Assembly (NCBI RefSeq): GCF_900102885.1
Contig: NZ_FNGE01000015.1
Location: 1 to 60,786 of the forward strand
Direction: 5' to 3'
DNA from: Paracoccus chinensis
GTDB lineage: Bacteria; Pseudomonadota; Alphaproteobacteria; Rhodobacterales; Rhodobacteraceae
Length of the DNA: 60,786 nucleotides
The number at the start of each line of letters is the position of its first letter. Position 1 is the stretch's first letter. A program made the position numbers and the translations under genes. This document shows, piece by piece, positions 17,801 to 26,227 of the stretch. The notes under the pieces are model-generated. The model ran no database searches and was not told where the DNA came from. It saw nothing but the letters and a program-made list of their open reading frames with translations.

Positions 17801-18887
17801 GCCGGCGCAGCGTCCCGTCATCGCCGTCGTGGCGCCCGCCTCGGAAAGGCTTGACCGGGCCAATGCCTCGACCGAGATCCGCCTGTGGGAACGCACGCGC
17901 AACCACCTCGACCGGGATGTCACCTATGTCCGGATGACCCCCGCGGCCCTGCTGGCCAACATCCGGGACGGCATGGTGCAGGGCGCGATCATCCAGCGCA
18001 ACGCGATCCCCCTGACCATGGTCGAGCCCCTGCTGGCCGCGTTCCGCGAGAAGAACCTGGGCTTCATGCTGGAACTCGACGACAACCTGCTGGAGGTGCC
18101 CGCCGACAAGGACCCGACCGGCAGCTATCGCGCCTATGCGCCCTTTCTGCAGCGGCTGGCGGAACAGGCGAGCCTGGTGACGGTCTCGACCCTTCCCCTG
18201 CAGGAACGTCTGGCGCGGATCAATCCCGCGACCCGCCTGCTGCCCAACCTGCTGAGCGAGTCCCTGTGGCGGGGCGATCTGCCGCCCCGCGCCGCCGACG
18301 GCCGGGTGACCGCGCTTTACATGGGGTCGAGGACGCATCAGGCGGATTTCGACATGATCGTGCCCGCCCTGGAAAGGATCGCCGCCCGCCATGCCGACTT
18401 CCGGCTGGCCGTGATCGGCGTCCATGATGCCGCGCTGCCCGCCTGGGCCGAGCGGATCGAGGTGCCGGACCCGGCCAGGACCTATTCGCAGTTCGTTCCC
18501 TGGCTGAAGGCGCTGTCCGACCGCTTCGACCTTGCCCTTGCGCCTCTGGAGGACACCGGGTTCAACCGCTACAAGTCGGCGCTGAAGGTGCTGGATGGCG
18601 CGGCGCTCGGCCTGCCGGTGCTTGCCTCGGACATGCCGGCGTATCGGACGCTGGCCGGCGACCTGCCGGGCCTGACGCTGGTCACCGACACCACCGAGGA
18701 CTGGGTGACCGCGCTCGAGGCCGCGATCGCGCAGGCCCGGAGCGGCGCGCCCGACAGGGCGGCGATCCGCAGGCATGTTCTGCGGAACCACGGTTTCGCC
18801 GGCAGCCTGGGCGACTTCGACCGGCTGATCGGGGAAATGATCAGCCGCCGGTCCGATGCGGCCGAAACCGGGGCGGCCGTCGCATAA
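14859..18887 (+). CDS. Multidomain glycosyltransferase (GT2 plus two GT4-like units)
   Basis: This large 1342-aa cytoplasmic protein has several units. Two short beta-rich modules come first (about residues 25-105, DGVIFGWVKDED, and 185-275, LQGWAVNRAS). A GT2 family domain at about 300-540 has VAVIVPVYNAAEDV, IDDASPD, the LLNSDARVTPDW donor site, and GYGEENDFCMRAGRAGW. A first GT4/GT-B unit covers about 560-970 (FSFHDFYTICP, VIPHGRSF, LVPGNISMAKGLGVI). A second GT-B unit covers about 985-1330 (ELDDNLLEVPADKDPTGSY, KSALKVLDGAALGLPVLASD). The start is TTG at 14859 after GAGGGA. It probably assembles a surface polysaccharide, with the adjacent sulfotransferases decorating it. Confidence 0.8.
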   Translation: MEKYGLKISALNLRRLGAGRRDGNGAYVGVARLGHVDRVADGVIFGWVKDEDNDAPLTVDILLRGAPLVMALTADRHRKDVQDAGFGAGRYGFECPIPDEHLEDIVGALIEVRRSLSGEILLRHVVSSPQHRRERAPDPAPVSGNTDKPARKPADKRARKEKRARKESSVQPAAPANRPAAVPVDCEAKIEVVTLNGLQGWAVNRASRGQVLSIEVMIDGKPFCTTRNDHPRGDLLKHKVSLGLGGVRLDLPFRHLEPGEHTVSLKLPDGRICSETVVVTETVRPYPLHQGVARISPAEVAVIVPVYNAAEDVAVCIDRLARFTPPETEILFIDDASPDPAIAGLMDRAERHPSMRVLRNAQNLGFTRTINRGLAEIGRKHAILLNSDARVTPDWIEGMLKAAASRPRVATVTAMSDRAGAFSAPDIGNANELPPGVDEITFARAFRRRGLGIYPVVPTGNGFCMFVNRACLDEVGTLDAEAFPRGYGEENDFCMRAGRAGWTHLVDDRTYVFHDRSKSFGEAKGDLMAAGRAVVDARYPEYKKAIGVFSTGADLRLARFRARQARADCAEARAGLPSVLFVVSTQTGGTPQTNLDLMTGLADGLDSWLLRCDSRELTLSRLEGSKLREIRRHRLDEPVDPIRHRSGEYDAVVRDWIREIGPEIVHIRHLGWHSLSLPRIAKDLGCGVVFSFHDFYTICPTVKLLDENNVHCGGTCTASAGECRAELWPAGSLPPLKGRWVDFWKQRFAQVLQDCDAFVTTSDSARARILSQLPGIDPARFHVIPHGRSFTAMHQLRSRPRHGTPLKILVPGNISMAKGLGVIRALLEYDAAGLIEFHVLGKIDTSQGITHPRLIVHGTYARDEFARRAGATGAHLGAIFSIWDETYCHTLTELWSAGFPALVFDFPTVANRVRESGAGWVLPHDDIAALHARIIALAFDGAEQARADAAVLRRQNGRGQGRTTQLMAAHYLDVYRRATGRPAQRPVIAVVAPASERLDRANASTEIRLWERTRNHLDRDVTYVRMTPAALLANIRDGMVQGAIIQRNAIPLTMVEPLLAAFREKNLGFMLELDDNLLEVPADKDPTGSYRAYAPFLQRLAEQASLVTVSTLPLQERLARINPATRLLPNLLSESLWRGDLPPRAADGRVTALYMGSRTHQADFDMIVPALERIAARHADFRLAVIGVHDAALPAWAERIEVPDPARTYSQFVPWLKALSDRFDLALAPLEDTGFNRYKSALKVLDGAALGLPVLASDMPAYRTLAGDLPGLTLVTDTTEDWVTALEAAIAQARSGAPDRAAIRRHVLRNHGFAGSLGDFDRLIGEMISRRSDAAETGAAVA

Positions 18888-18893
18888 GCCGGG

Positions 18894-20054
18894 ATGATCG
18901 ATCAAGAAATGACAACCACACCCAATCTCCTGATCCTGGGGGCGCAATTCGCCGGGTCCTCCTGGATCAGGAGCGTGCTGAAAGGGCATCCCGAGGTCTT
19001 CTGTCCCGAAAAGGACGATCCCTCGTTCCTGAACCGACCGGATTGCGAAAGCCCCGAGCAGCTCAGGAATTATCTTGCAAGCTTCGGTGCGGCATCGCCC
19101 CGGCAGCGCTGGCGGGTGAATCACTCGGCGGCGTATTTCTGGACCTTCGATCCCGCCCGCTCGACCACCCAGCCGCCTGAAAGCCACAACCGGGCGCTTC
19201 CGCAAAGTGCATTCAGGCTGCTGGGGGGCGAGACACGCCTTGTCGTTTCCCTGCGCCACCCGGTCCAGAGGGCGATTTCCGCCTTCCTTCATCATGGCCG
19301 GCTGGGCCGCATCCCGCCCGGCACGCCGCTTCGCGAAGCTGCCGGACGCATGGGCATTCTGGACATCGGCCATTATGATCAGCACCTCGCGCAATGGCTT
19401 GAACATTTCCCGCCCGAGCAGCTTCTTGCGATCATTCTCGAACCGGAAACCTGTCCCGATCCTGCACCGGCCTGTCGGGCATTGGAGGAATTTCTTGGCC
19501 TGTCTTCGCCATTGCTTCGCAAAGACCTGCCGATTTCGACCGAGGCGCGTCCCGCACGTCCCGAAGGAGCGGTCATCCCGACCGGCAACCCGGGCGTCGA
19601 GCCGATCCGGCCCGCGGACGTGAGATACCTGCTGGATCGCTATGCCCGGACCCTTGACGCGCTGAAATCCCGCTTCGGTGATCGTCTGGCCGCCTGGGAC
19701 GCGGAAACGGAACTCCTGCGCAAATTCGCCGATCGTCCCGAACGCCCTGCCGTCGTGCAGGGGGCGCCCCGCCCCTTGCGTGATCGTCTTGTCGATGCGG
19801 GGCTGGATGTCCACCTCGAGGCTGCGAACGCCGCTGCAAAGGGACTGGAGTTCGAAGCCCCCGCGCGCATCTGGAAGGCGCTTGTCCATGGCAGGTGCAG
19901 GTTGGGGGCCTTTTGGCTCTGTTGCGCAAATCGCCTGAGAGACGGACCTCTCCCTTTCCCCGAACAGACTTATCCCACGGCTTCGGTGATGGGTCTGCCG
20001 AGGCCGGTGAAGCCGTTCAGCACGGCAACACGAACCTGGAACTCGGCGACCTGA
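18894..20054 (+). CDS. Sulfotransferase with IS-truncated C-terminus
   Basis: The native part is residues 1-340 (18894..19914); the frame then runs into an IS5-family element and stops at 20054. A PAPS-binding loop is visible at LLILGAQFAGSSWIRSVLKG, altered from the usual KAGTT pattern. The 3'-phosphate site lies at SLRHPVQRAISAFLHHG, with a typical LDIGHYDQHLAQWLEHFPP segment after it. The sulfotransferase domain ends around residue 280 (DRLAAWDAE), so it may still fold; the following 60 residues are of unknown type. It starts 6 bases after the glycosyltransferase, as one operon. Likely substrate: a sugar of the same polysaccharide. Confidence 0.7.
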   Translation: MIDQEMTTTPNLLILGAQFAGSSWIRSVLKGHPEVFCPEKDDPSFLNRPDCESPEQLRNYLASFGAASPRQRWRVNHSAAYFWTFDPARSTTQPPESHNRALPQSAFRLLGGETRLVVSLRHPVQRAISAFLHHGRLGRIPPGTPLREAAGRMGILDIGHYDQHLAQWLEHFPPEQLLAIILEPETCPDPAPACRALEEFLGLSSPLLRKDLPISTEARPARPEGAVIPTGNPGVEPIRPADVRYLLDRYARTLDALKSRFGDRLAAWDAETELLRKFADRPERPAVVQGAPRPLRDRLVDAGLDVHLEAANAAAKGLEFEAPARIWKALVHGRCRLGAFWLCCANRLRDGPLPFPEQTYPTASVMGLPRPVKPFSTATRTWNSAT

Positions 20055-20967
20055 CGGTTGAGGTCGCGTGCGGTCAGACGCTGGCCCAGCAACTTGACGC
20101 AGTGCATCTTGGTTTCCGCACGGCTTCGGCGGTGATAGCCGCTCCATCGTCGCCAGATGGCCCGCCCGAGGCGCTTTGATGCGCGGAGGGCATCGTTCCG
20201 AGCGACTGCACCAGCACTGTCCGGCTTCCATGGCCTGGCGTTCCTGCGGGGCGGTATCACGGCTGCGGCACACGCGCGGCGATGGCGTCGTGGCATTTGC
20301 GGGTGTCGTAGGCGCCATCTGCGGTGACGCTGCCGATCTCCTGATCGAGTGGGATCTGGTCCAGCAACTCGGGCAACATGGGCGCATCGCCCACGTCGCT
20401 GGCGGTGAACTCGGCAGACCGGATCTCCAGGGTCCGCTCATCAATTCCGATGTGGATCTTGCGCCAGACACGACGCTTCGTGCCGCCATGCTTGCGGGCG
20501 TTCCACTCCCCTTCGCCCTCGACCTTGATGCCGGTGCTGTCGACCAGCAGATGCAGCGGCCCCACTGATCCGCGACAGGGGATGTTGACCGTCAGGGTCT
20601 TCTGCCGGCGGCAGAGCGTGCTGAAGTCTGGCACCCTCCAGTCCACGCCGATCAGCCGCGAGCCGGGCTCTCGACGAAGCCTGTCGTCTGCCTGAGCGCC
20701 ATGCCGAACGGCACCTTCATCGTCAGGCAGATCTGGATCACGGCGTCGCTGTAACGGGGTTGCCTACCGCGCTGGCCCGTGGGCGCGGCCTCCCAACTTA
20801 TCTCGGGGTCGAACCAGATTGTCAGCGACCCGCGACGATTCAGCGCTTCGTTGTGGGCCGGCCAGTTCCCGGTCTTGTAGGTCGAGGGTGTCGGTCTGCT
20901 CATGCCATCCAGTTATCATGCTGGCTTCACAGGCCGAATCCCATCACCCCATTTGTGCAACAGAGCC
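19915..20967 (-). mobile_element. IS5-family insertion sequence, degenerate, 1053 bp
   Basis: The ends are GGCTCTGTTGCGCAAAT on the left and the inverse of GGCTCTGTTGCACAAAT on the right, a 17-bp inverted repeat with one mismatch. The size and the DDE transposase type fit the IS5 family. The flanking bases (CCTTTT before, CGCGGC after) show no target duplication. Both sides carry sulfotransferase-like sequence, but the pieces do not join into one gene, so an adjacent deletion or recombination is likely. Confidence 0.85.
19970..20903 (-). pseudogene. IS5-family transposase with two frameshifts
   Basis: Three consecutive pieces in different frames cover one transposase. 20903..20652 encodes the N-terminus (YKTGNWPAHNEALNRRGSLT). 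20646..20257 encodes the DDE core with Asp in LLVDSTGIKVEG and Asp in VTADGAYDTRK. 20296..19970 encodes the end with AETKMHCVKLLGQRL, which holds the final Glu. The first shift lies near 20650-20670 and the second near 20265-20285. The first might be programmed in some IS5 subgroups. The second separates the catalytic Glu from the two Asp, so the element is probably inactive. Confidence 0.8.
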
Positions 20968-21161
20968 CGCGGCACGTGGTCGTCTATGAACGGCTGCAGG
21001 CCCATTCCGCGGCAGAGATGGGCCGGCTGGCCCAGGCGCTGTCCCTTGAGCTGGAAGGCTGGCAACCCGGAACGCCCCGCATCTCGCGCCAGCGCGACGA
21101 AACCAATGCCGCTTTCCGCAGCAGGTGCATGCAGGATTGGCTGACCGCCGCCGCAGAATGA
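20968..21161 (+). pseudogene. 3' fragment of a second sulfotransferase gene
   Basis: Immediately after the IS right end, 64 codons read RHVVVYERLQAHSAAEMGRL, continuing AQALSLELEG and ending in DWLTAAAE. The VVVYERL-x-EMGRLAQAL pattern is typical of the last third of Sulfotransfer_1-type domains, where the growing domain meets a loyal HP/YE region. The first sulfotransferase (18894) already has its own version of this part, so this is probably the tail of another copy whose 5' portion was lost. Confidence 0.6.
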
Positions 21162-21630
21162 CCCTGCAGGGCGGCGGCATGGCGACACAGCGGCGTCGGG
21201 CGCGATCCCGGCCGGGCGTCGCGTGGCGGCCTGCGGCCGGATAGCCCGTCCCGGCCGAAAACCTCTTGCCCGGAGCGGCCCGATCCTTTCGCAGGGGACT
21301 GCTCCGGGTGTCCTGACATACGCCGGGCGGATGAGAAGGGCGCGGCAAGCGACAATGCCGACGCCGGCGCGTGACTGACTCGCCGGTCGTTCTTCCGTTG
21401 CCGCCTCGGGTGCCGCATCTGCGGCCGCCTTTTTCCCGATGAAGGACGCTTCTGCCGACCGATGATCCCCGCGGGGACACCGGGAAACGACCTTTCCAGC
21501 ATCAACAATTAAGAATTGTTAATGCATAAAGAATGCATCTTTAAGATGATCAACCTTCGGTAGTAGTGCCGCCGCCGCGGCCATCTGGGGCCGTGCTCGC
21601 CTTTTTAAAAGGTACATTTGAGGTCTACCG
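21162..21630. other. Intergenic region before the Hint protein gene
   Basis: These 469 bases have no supported gene. The first 320 bases are GC-rich without recognisable features. The last part becomes AT-rich with palindromes (see 21504..21538) and leads into the next gene. Confidence 0.5.
21504..21538. promoter_or_regulatory. Two adjacent inverted repeats upstream of the Hint protein gene
   Basis: AACAATT-AAG-AATTGTT (21504..21520) is followed at once by ATGCAT-AAAGA-ATGCAT (21522..21538). They lie about 95-125 bases before the start at 21631, in the only AT-rich stretch of the area. They may be operators for a regulator encoded elsewhere. Confidence 0.45.
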
Positions 21631-23271
21631 ATGGTCCAGGCAACCAAGCTTCCTGTGGACACGTCTGCTGACGCGACCCAACTCGCACAAACCATGTTCG
21701 GAGAGGGTGTCACCCTCGTTTCTGCAACCTATACCGGGGACCCTCTTTCCAAGGGGATCTACACCGACGGCAATGCCGTTTCCCCTGGCGTCGTCCCCTC
21801 GGACAGCGGAATCATCCTGTCCACCGGGCACGCCGACAGCTTCACGAACGCGACCGGCTCGAGCAACGCGAACCAGATCACAAACACGGGCAGCAATACC
21901 AGCGGCCCCAACGGCAACACGACTCTGAACGGGATCGCCGGCGCACAGACTAACGACGCTGCGATCCTCGATGCGACCTTCATCCCCCAGGGCCCGGTCC
22001 TGACGATGCAGCTGGTGTTCTCGTCGGAAGAGTATCCCGAATACGTGAACGGCGGCTTCAACGATGCCGTCGGCGTCTTTGTCAACGGACAGCGCGCGGA
22101 ACTGACCATCGGCAGCGGCAACATCTCGATCGACAACATCACGGACGGGGGAAGCAAGGGCGGCACGCCCAGCAACGAGAACCTCTACGTCGACAACACC
22201 GGCAGCCAGTACAACACCGAGATGGACGGCTTCACCGTCACGCTGACGCTGAAGGCGCCTGTCAATCCCGGCGTCGAGAACACCATCTGGATCGGCATCG
22301 CGGATGCCGGCGACTCCAGCTACGATTCCAACCTGATGATCGTCGCGGACAGCCTTCAGACTGCGGTGATCGCCAATGACGACTATGCGCAGATGGGCCC
22401 CGGCAGGACCAGGGACATCAACGTCCTGGCCAACGACACGGCCCTGAAGGGCGCGACCCTGACGATCACCCAGATCAACGGCCAGAACGTGGTCGCAGGA
22501 GACAGCGTCACGCTGGTATCGGGGACGGTTGTTACGGTCAATGCCGACGGCACGCTGACCTTCGACACCTCGAACAGCCTCGGCACCGAGACCATCAGCT
22601 ACCAGATCGCTGACGGCACCGGCACGACGGATACCGGTTTCGTCACCGTGGAGGTTGCCTGCTTCACGCGCGGCACCCTGATCGAGACGCCGCGCGGTCC
22701 CGTCGCCATCGAGGACCTGCGCGCGGGCGACCTGGTGCTGACCCGCGACCGGGGCGCGCAGCCGCTGCGCTGGACCGGCTCGACCCGGGTCGATGCCGCG
22801 ACGCTGGCAGAGATGCCCCGTCTGCGGCCGATCCGGATCCGGGCCGGGGCCCTGGGGCAGGGCGCGCCGGCGCAGGACCTGCTGGTTTCGCCCCAGCACC
22901 GCATCCTTGTGCGCTCGAAGATCGCGCAGCGGATGTTCGGCGCCCCCGAGGTGCTGGTGGCGGCCAAGCAGCTGGTGCTGCTGGACGGCATCGACGCGGC
23001 CGAGGACCTGGCCGGGGTCGAGTATTACCACCTGCTCTTCGACCGGCACGAGGTGGTGATCTCAAACGGCGCCCAGACCGAGTCCCTTTACACCGGCCCG
23101 CAGGCGCTGCGCTCGGTCGGACCCGCGGCGCGGCAGGAGATCCTGGACCTCTTCCCGCAGCTTCTGGACGACAGCTTCGCGGCCGAGCCCGCCCGGCCGC
23201 TGCCCTCGGGGCGCGAGGCCCGCAAGCTGGCGATGCGCCAGGCCCAGCAGCGCCGCGCGCTGCTCTGCTGA
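21631..23271 (+). CDS. Choice-of-anchor-L and Hint domain protein
   Basis: This 546-aa, acidic, probably secreted protein has three parts. Residues about 20-250 resemble the choice-of-anchor L domain (SDSGIILSTGHADSF, LVFSSEEYPEYVNGGFND, DSSYDSNLMIVADS). Residues 250-340 form an Ig/cadherin-like repeat (INVLANDTALKGATLTI). A Hint domain begins at Cys344 (CFTRGTLIETPRGPVAIEDL, then DLLVSPQHRILV). Alphaproteobacterial Hint_2 proteins of this type are common, but their function is unknown. The Hint fold can cleave at its N-terminal cysteine, which would release the anchor-L part. No classical N-terminal signal peptide is seen, so export may be by a type I system. A hairpin terminator follows. 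Confidence 0.8.
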   Translation: MVQATKLPVDTSADATQLAQTMFGEGVTLVSATYTGDPLSKGIYTDGNAVSPGVVPSDSGIILSTGHADSFTNATGSSNANQITNTGSNTSGPNGNTTLNGIAGAQTNDAAILDATFIPQGPVLTMQLVFSSEEYPEYVNGGFNDAVGVFVNGQRAELTIGSGNISIDNITDGGSKGGTPSNENLYVDNTGSQYNTEMDGFTVTLTLKAPVNPGVENTIWIGIADAGDSSYDSNLMIVADSLQTAVIANDDYAQMGPGRTRDINVLANDTALKGATLTITQINGQNVVAGDSVTLVSGTVVTVNADGTLTFDTSNSLGTETISYQIADGTGTTDTGFVTVEVACFTRGTLIETPRGPVAIEDLRAGDLVLTRDRGAQPLRWTGSTRVDAATLAEMPRLRPIRIRAGALGQGAPAQDLLVSPQHRILVRSKIAQRMFGAPEVLVAAKQLVLLDGIDAAEDLAGVEYYHLLFDRHEVVISNGAQTESLYTGPQALRSVGPAARQEILDLFPQLLDDSFAAEPARPLPSGREARKLAMRQAQQRRALLC

Positions 23272-23324
23272 AGGCGGCAGTCCGGGACCGCGGAACAGCG
23301 GGACCGGCTGAGCGGCCGAAAGAA

Positions 23325-23356
23325 CCCGCGGAGCGCCTCGACCGGCGCTCCGCGGG
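23325..23356. terminator. Strong hairpin terminator after the Hint protein gene
   Basis: A perfect 13-bp stem (CCCGCGGAGCGCC with its complement) closes a TCGACC loop, 53 bases after the stop codon. It isolates this gene from the downstream thiamine-enzyme operon. Confidence 0.75.
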
Positions 23357-23572
23357 ATTGCTGTTTCCGGCGTGTCATGGCCATGAGGCGGGCCGCGGCA
23401 CGGAAAGTAGCGGGACAGCCGCAGGATCTTCCTGCCTTTGGATCTGCGGAAAGAACAGCTTACAGAACGCGCAAGCATTTTTGTCGGGCGACAAGCCTCT
23501 GGTATCGCATAACGTTTCAAAGCGCTGGACAGGACCGACGGGCGCAGCACAACAAGCGGGGACAACAGAGTG

Positions 23573-25174
23573 ATGCGCGGCGCGAATCTTGTGACCGAGG
23601 CGCTTGCCTCGGCAGGCGTGACAACGATCTTCAGCCTGTCGGGCAACCAGATCATGCCCGTCTATGACGCCTGCCTCGACACGGGACTCCGCATCATCCA
23701 CACCCGCCACGAGGCCGCGGCCGTCTTCATGGCCGACGCCCATGCGCAGCTGACCGGCACGCTCGGCGTCTGCATGGTCACGGCCGCCCCCGGCGCCGCG
23801 AACGCGTTGGGGCCGCTCTTCAGCGCCCGGCTGTCGGAAAGCCCCGTGCTGTTCCTGACCGGGGATTCCCCCGTGGCCCAGGACGGGCGCGGCGCGTTTC
23901 AGGAGCTTGACCAGGTCGCGCTCACTTCGCCGCTGACCAAGCTGTCCCTGCGGCCGACAAGCGCCGGAGAGTTGCGCGACGCGCTGGTCGAGGGCGCCCG
24001 GACGGCGCTGTCGGGCCGCCCCGGGCCGGTCCATATCGCGCTGCCCTTCGACGTGCTGGAGGCGGAATCGAACATCCTGCCCCCGTCGGCCGAGGAGATG
24101 GCCGGGAGCGCGGAGCCGGTCGATCCCGCTGGAATCGCCGGGATTGCCGCGAAGCTCGCGCAGGCCGAGCGTCCCCTGGTCATTCTCGGCCCGGCGCTGG
24201 CGGAAAGCCGGACGGGGGATCTTATCGCGCGGCTTGCGGACCAGCTCGATGCCCCGGTCGTCGCGATGGAAAGCCCGCGCGGGCTGAACGATCCCTCGCT
24301 CGGGGGGTTCGGCGGGATGGTGGCCGAGGCCGACCTGATCGTCGCGCTCGGCAAGCCGGTGGATTTCACGCTCGGCTTCGGCAAGCCGGCCGCCGCGGCG
24401 GCATGGGTGGTCGTCAGCGCCGAAGCGGCCGAACTGCAGCGCGCGCGGACGAACCTCGGCGAGCGCATCGTCCATGAGCTTCACGCCCCACCCGCCGCGG
24501 TGGCGCAGGCGCTGCTGGATCATCCGCCGTCTGCATCCGGCCGGGGCGACTGGCGGTCCCGGGTGGCCGAGGCTGTCTGCCGGCGCGCGCCCCATCGGGA
24601 CACCGACCCCGACACCGGCCGCATCACCCCCGGCGCGCTTTGCGCGGCGGTCCAGCGGTGCCTCGACCGCGCGCCCTCCTCGGTCGTGATCTGCGACGGG
24701 GGCGAGTTCGGCCAATGGGCGCAGGCGGGCACCAGGGGCACGCGGCGCATCATCAACGGCCCCTCGGGCGCGATCGGGGGCGGCCCCTGCTATGCCCTGG
24801 GCGCCAAGGTCGCCGAGCCCGAAGCCACCGTGATCGCCCTGATGGGCGATGGCACCGTGGGCTTCCACCTGGCCGAGTTCGAGACCGCCGCACGCGCCCG
24901 GGCGCCCTTTGTCGCCGTGATCGGCAACGACGGCCGCTGGAACGCCGAGCACCAGATCCAGCTTCGCAACTATGGCGAGGACCGACTGGTCGGCTGCGAC
25001 CTGTCCGACGCGCGCTATGACCTGGCCGTCGAGGCCTTGGGCGGGCACGGCGAGTTCGTCGAGCGGATCGAGGATCTCGACGCCGCGCTCGAACGGGCCG
25101 TGGCCAGCGGCAAGGTCGCCTGCGTCAACGTCGTCATGGCCGGCCTGCCCGCGCCGAGCGGCAGCGGCCACTGA
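23573..25174 (+). CDS. Thiamine-diphosphate enzyme, acetolactate synthase-like
   Basis: This 533-aa member of the TPP-dependent acetolactate synthase/benzoylformate decarboxylase superfamily has the activating glutamate in HTRHEAAAVFMADA and a PGAANALGPL motif. A central FAD/NAD-like domain follows, then a C-terminal PP domain with GDGTVGFHLAEF plus NDGRWNAE, the GDG-xN TPP motif. The start is ATG 23573, with an in-frame GTG just before it. It would cleave or join 2-oxoacids. The next gene encodes a NitT/TauT-type binding protein, and a cysteate-lyase-like gene lies nearby, so a sulfonated or other unusual 2-oxoacid such as sulfopyruvate is possible. This is inference; the sequence alone only supports the superfamily. 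Confidence 0.75.
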   Translation: MRGANLVTEALASAGVTTIFSLSGNQIMPVYDACLDTGLRIIHTRHEAAAVFMADAHAQLTGTLGVCMVTAAPGAANALGPLFSARLSESPVLFLTGDSPVAQDGRGAFQELDQVALTSPLTKLSLRPTSAGELRDALVEGARTALSGRPGPVHIALPFDVLEAESNILPPSAEEMAGSAEPVDPAGIAGIAAKLAQAERPLVILGPALAESRTGDLIARLADQLDAPVVAMESPRGLNDPSLGGFGGMVAEADLIVALGKPVDFTLGFGKPAAAAAWVVVSAEAAELQRARTNLGERIVHELHAPPAAVAQALLDHPPSASGRGDWRSRVAEAVCRRAPHRDTDPDTGRITPGALCAAVQRCLDRAPSSVVICDGGEFGQWAQAGTRGTRRIINGPSGAIGGGPCYALGAKVAEPEATVIALMGDGTVGFHLAEFETAARARAPFVAVIGNDGRWNAEHQIQLRNYGEDRLVGCDLSDARYDLAVEALGGHGEFVERIEDLDAALERAVASGKVACVNVVMAGLPAPSGSGH

Positions 25175-25221
25175 ACAAGAAGGGCGTCACGCCCCACCGT
25201 CGTTCCATGGGAGGATCAGGA

Positions 25222-26220
25222 ATGTTGCTTCGGGGTTTTGCCCTTACCGCCGCCATTGCCCTGACAGGCAGCGCGGCCCTGGCCGAGATGGCCGAGATCA
25301 CCATCGCCCGGCAGCCGAGCCTCGGCCACCTGCCGCTGATGATCATGGAGGATCGCGGCCTGCTGGAAGCCCGCGCCGCCGAGCTGGGGGTCGAGGGGCT
25401 CAAGGTCAATTACGCGACCCTTGCCGGGGGCGCGGCGATGAACGACGCACTCTTGTCGGGCAGCGTCCAGTTCGCGGCCGGGGGCGTGCCGCCGCTTCTG
25501 GTGCTGCGCGAGCGGACCGACGGCACCTCCTCCGAGGTGAAGGGCGTGTCGGCCATGAACTCGATGCCGCTGCTGCTCAACAGCAACAAGGCCGAGATCC
25601 GCTCGATCGCGGATTTCACGTCGGCCGACAAGATCGCCCTGCCGGCGGTCAAGGTCTCGATCCAGGCCATCCTGCTGCAGATGGCCGCCGAGAAGGAGTT
25701 CGGCGAAGGCCAGCATGACCGGCTGGACCCCTTCACCATCACCATGTCCCACCCCGACGGGATGGCGGCCCTGATGGCCAAGCAGGAGGTCACGGCCCAT
25801 TTCACCGCCTCGCCCATCCAGGACCTGGAGCTGCAGAACGAAGGCGTGCACACGGTCCTGAATTCCTACGACATCCTCGGCGGCCCCGCGACCTTCAACG
25901 TGGTGTGGGCTTCGGCCCGGTTCAGGGAGGAGAACCCGCTGATCTACCAGGCCTTCGTGGAAACGCTGGAGGAGGCGATCGGCGTCATCAACTCGGACAC
26001 CGAGGCGGCGGTGGACACCTATGTCCGGCTCAGCGGGGATGCCTCGACGCCCGAACTCGTGCGCCAGATCATCACCGATCCGCAGGTCAGCTACACCACG
26101 ACGCCGAACAACATCGGCAAGTATCTCGACTTCATGACGCGCATCGGCACGCTGAAGCTGGAAGGCGCGACCTGGCAGGACGTCTTCTTCGAGAACGTCC
26201 ACGACAAGCAGGGTAGCTGA
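25222..26220 (+). CDS. NitT/TauT-type ABC transporter substrate-binding protein (orphan)
   Basis: This 332-aa protein has a signal peptide (MLLRGFALTAAIALTGSAALA, cut before EMAE) and a SsuA/TauA/THI5-like periplasmic binding fold (ARQPSLGHLPLMIMEDRGLL, MNDALLSGSVQFAAGGVPP). The start is ATG 25222 after GGGAGGATCAGGA. It lies 47 bases after the thiamine-enzyme gene but has no ABC ATPase or permease beside it. Its paralog at 39251..40255 belongs to a full transporter. Shared segments such as DKIALPAVK-x-SIQAI and NSYDILGGP/DSYDVLGGP show that the two are close relatives. It may dock to that transporter and widen its substrate range. Confidence 0.8.
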   Translation: MLLRGFALTAAIALTGSAALAEMAEITIARQPSLGHLPLMIMEDRGLLEARAAELGVEGLKVNYATLAGGAAMNDALLSGSVQFAAGGVPPLLVLRERTDGTSSEVKGVSAMNSMPLLLNSNKAEIRSIADFTSADKIALPAVKVSIQAILLQMAAEKEFGEGQHDRLDPFTITMSHPDGMAALMAKQEVTAHFTASPIQDLELQNEGVHTVLNSYDILGGPATFNVVWASARFREENPLIYQAFVETLEEAIGVINSDTEAAVDTYVRLSGDASTPELVRQIITDPQVSYTTTPNNIGKYLDFMTRIGTLKLEGATWQDVFFENVHDKQGS

Positions 26221-26227
26221 GCCGGGC

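Noticed and set aside
16677..20489. A 1270-codon open frame on the minus strand
   Set aside because: It lies opposite the glycosyltransferase, sulfotransferase and IS genes. Its composition (rich in Arg, Gly, Pro, Gln) has no domain pattern. Long antisense frames are expected at this G+C content.
19909..20973. Target site duplication around the IS element
   Set aside because: Bases before (CCTTTT) and after (CGCGGC) the inverted repeats do not match, so no duplication can be claimed.
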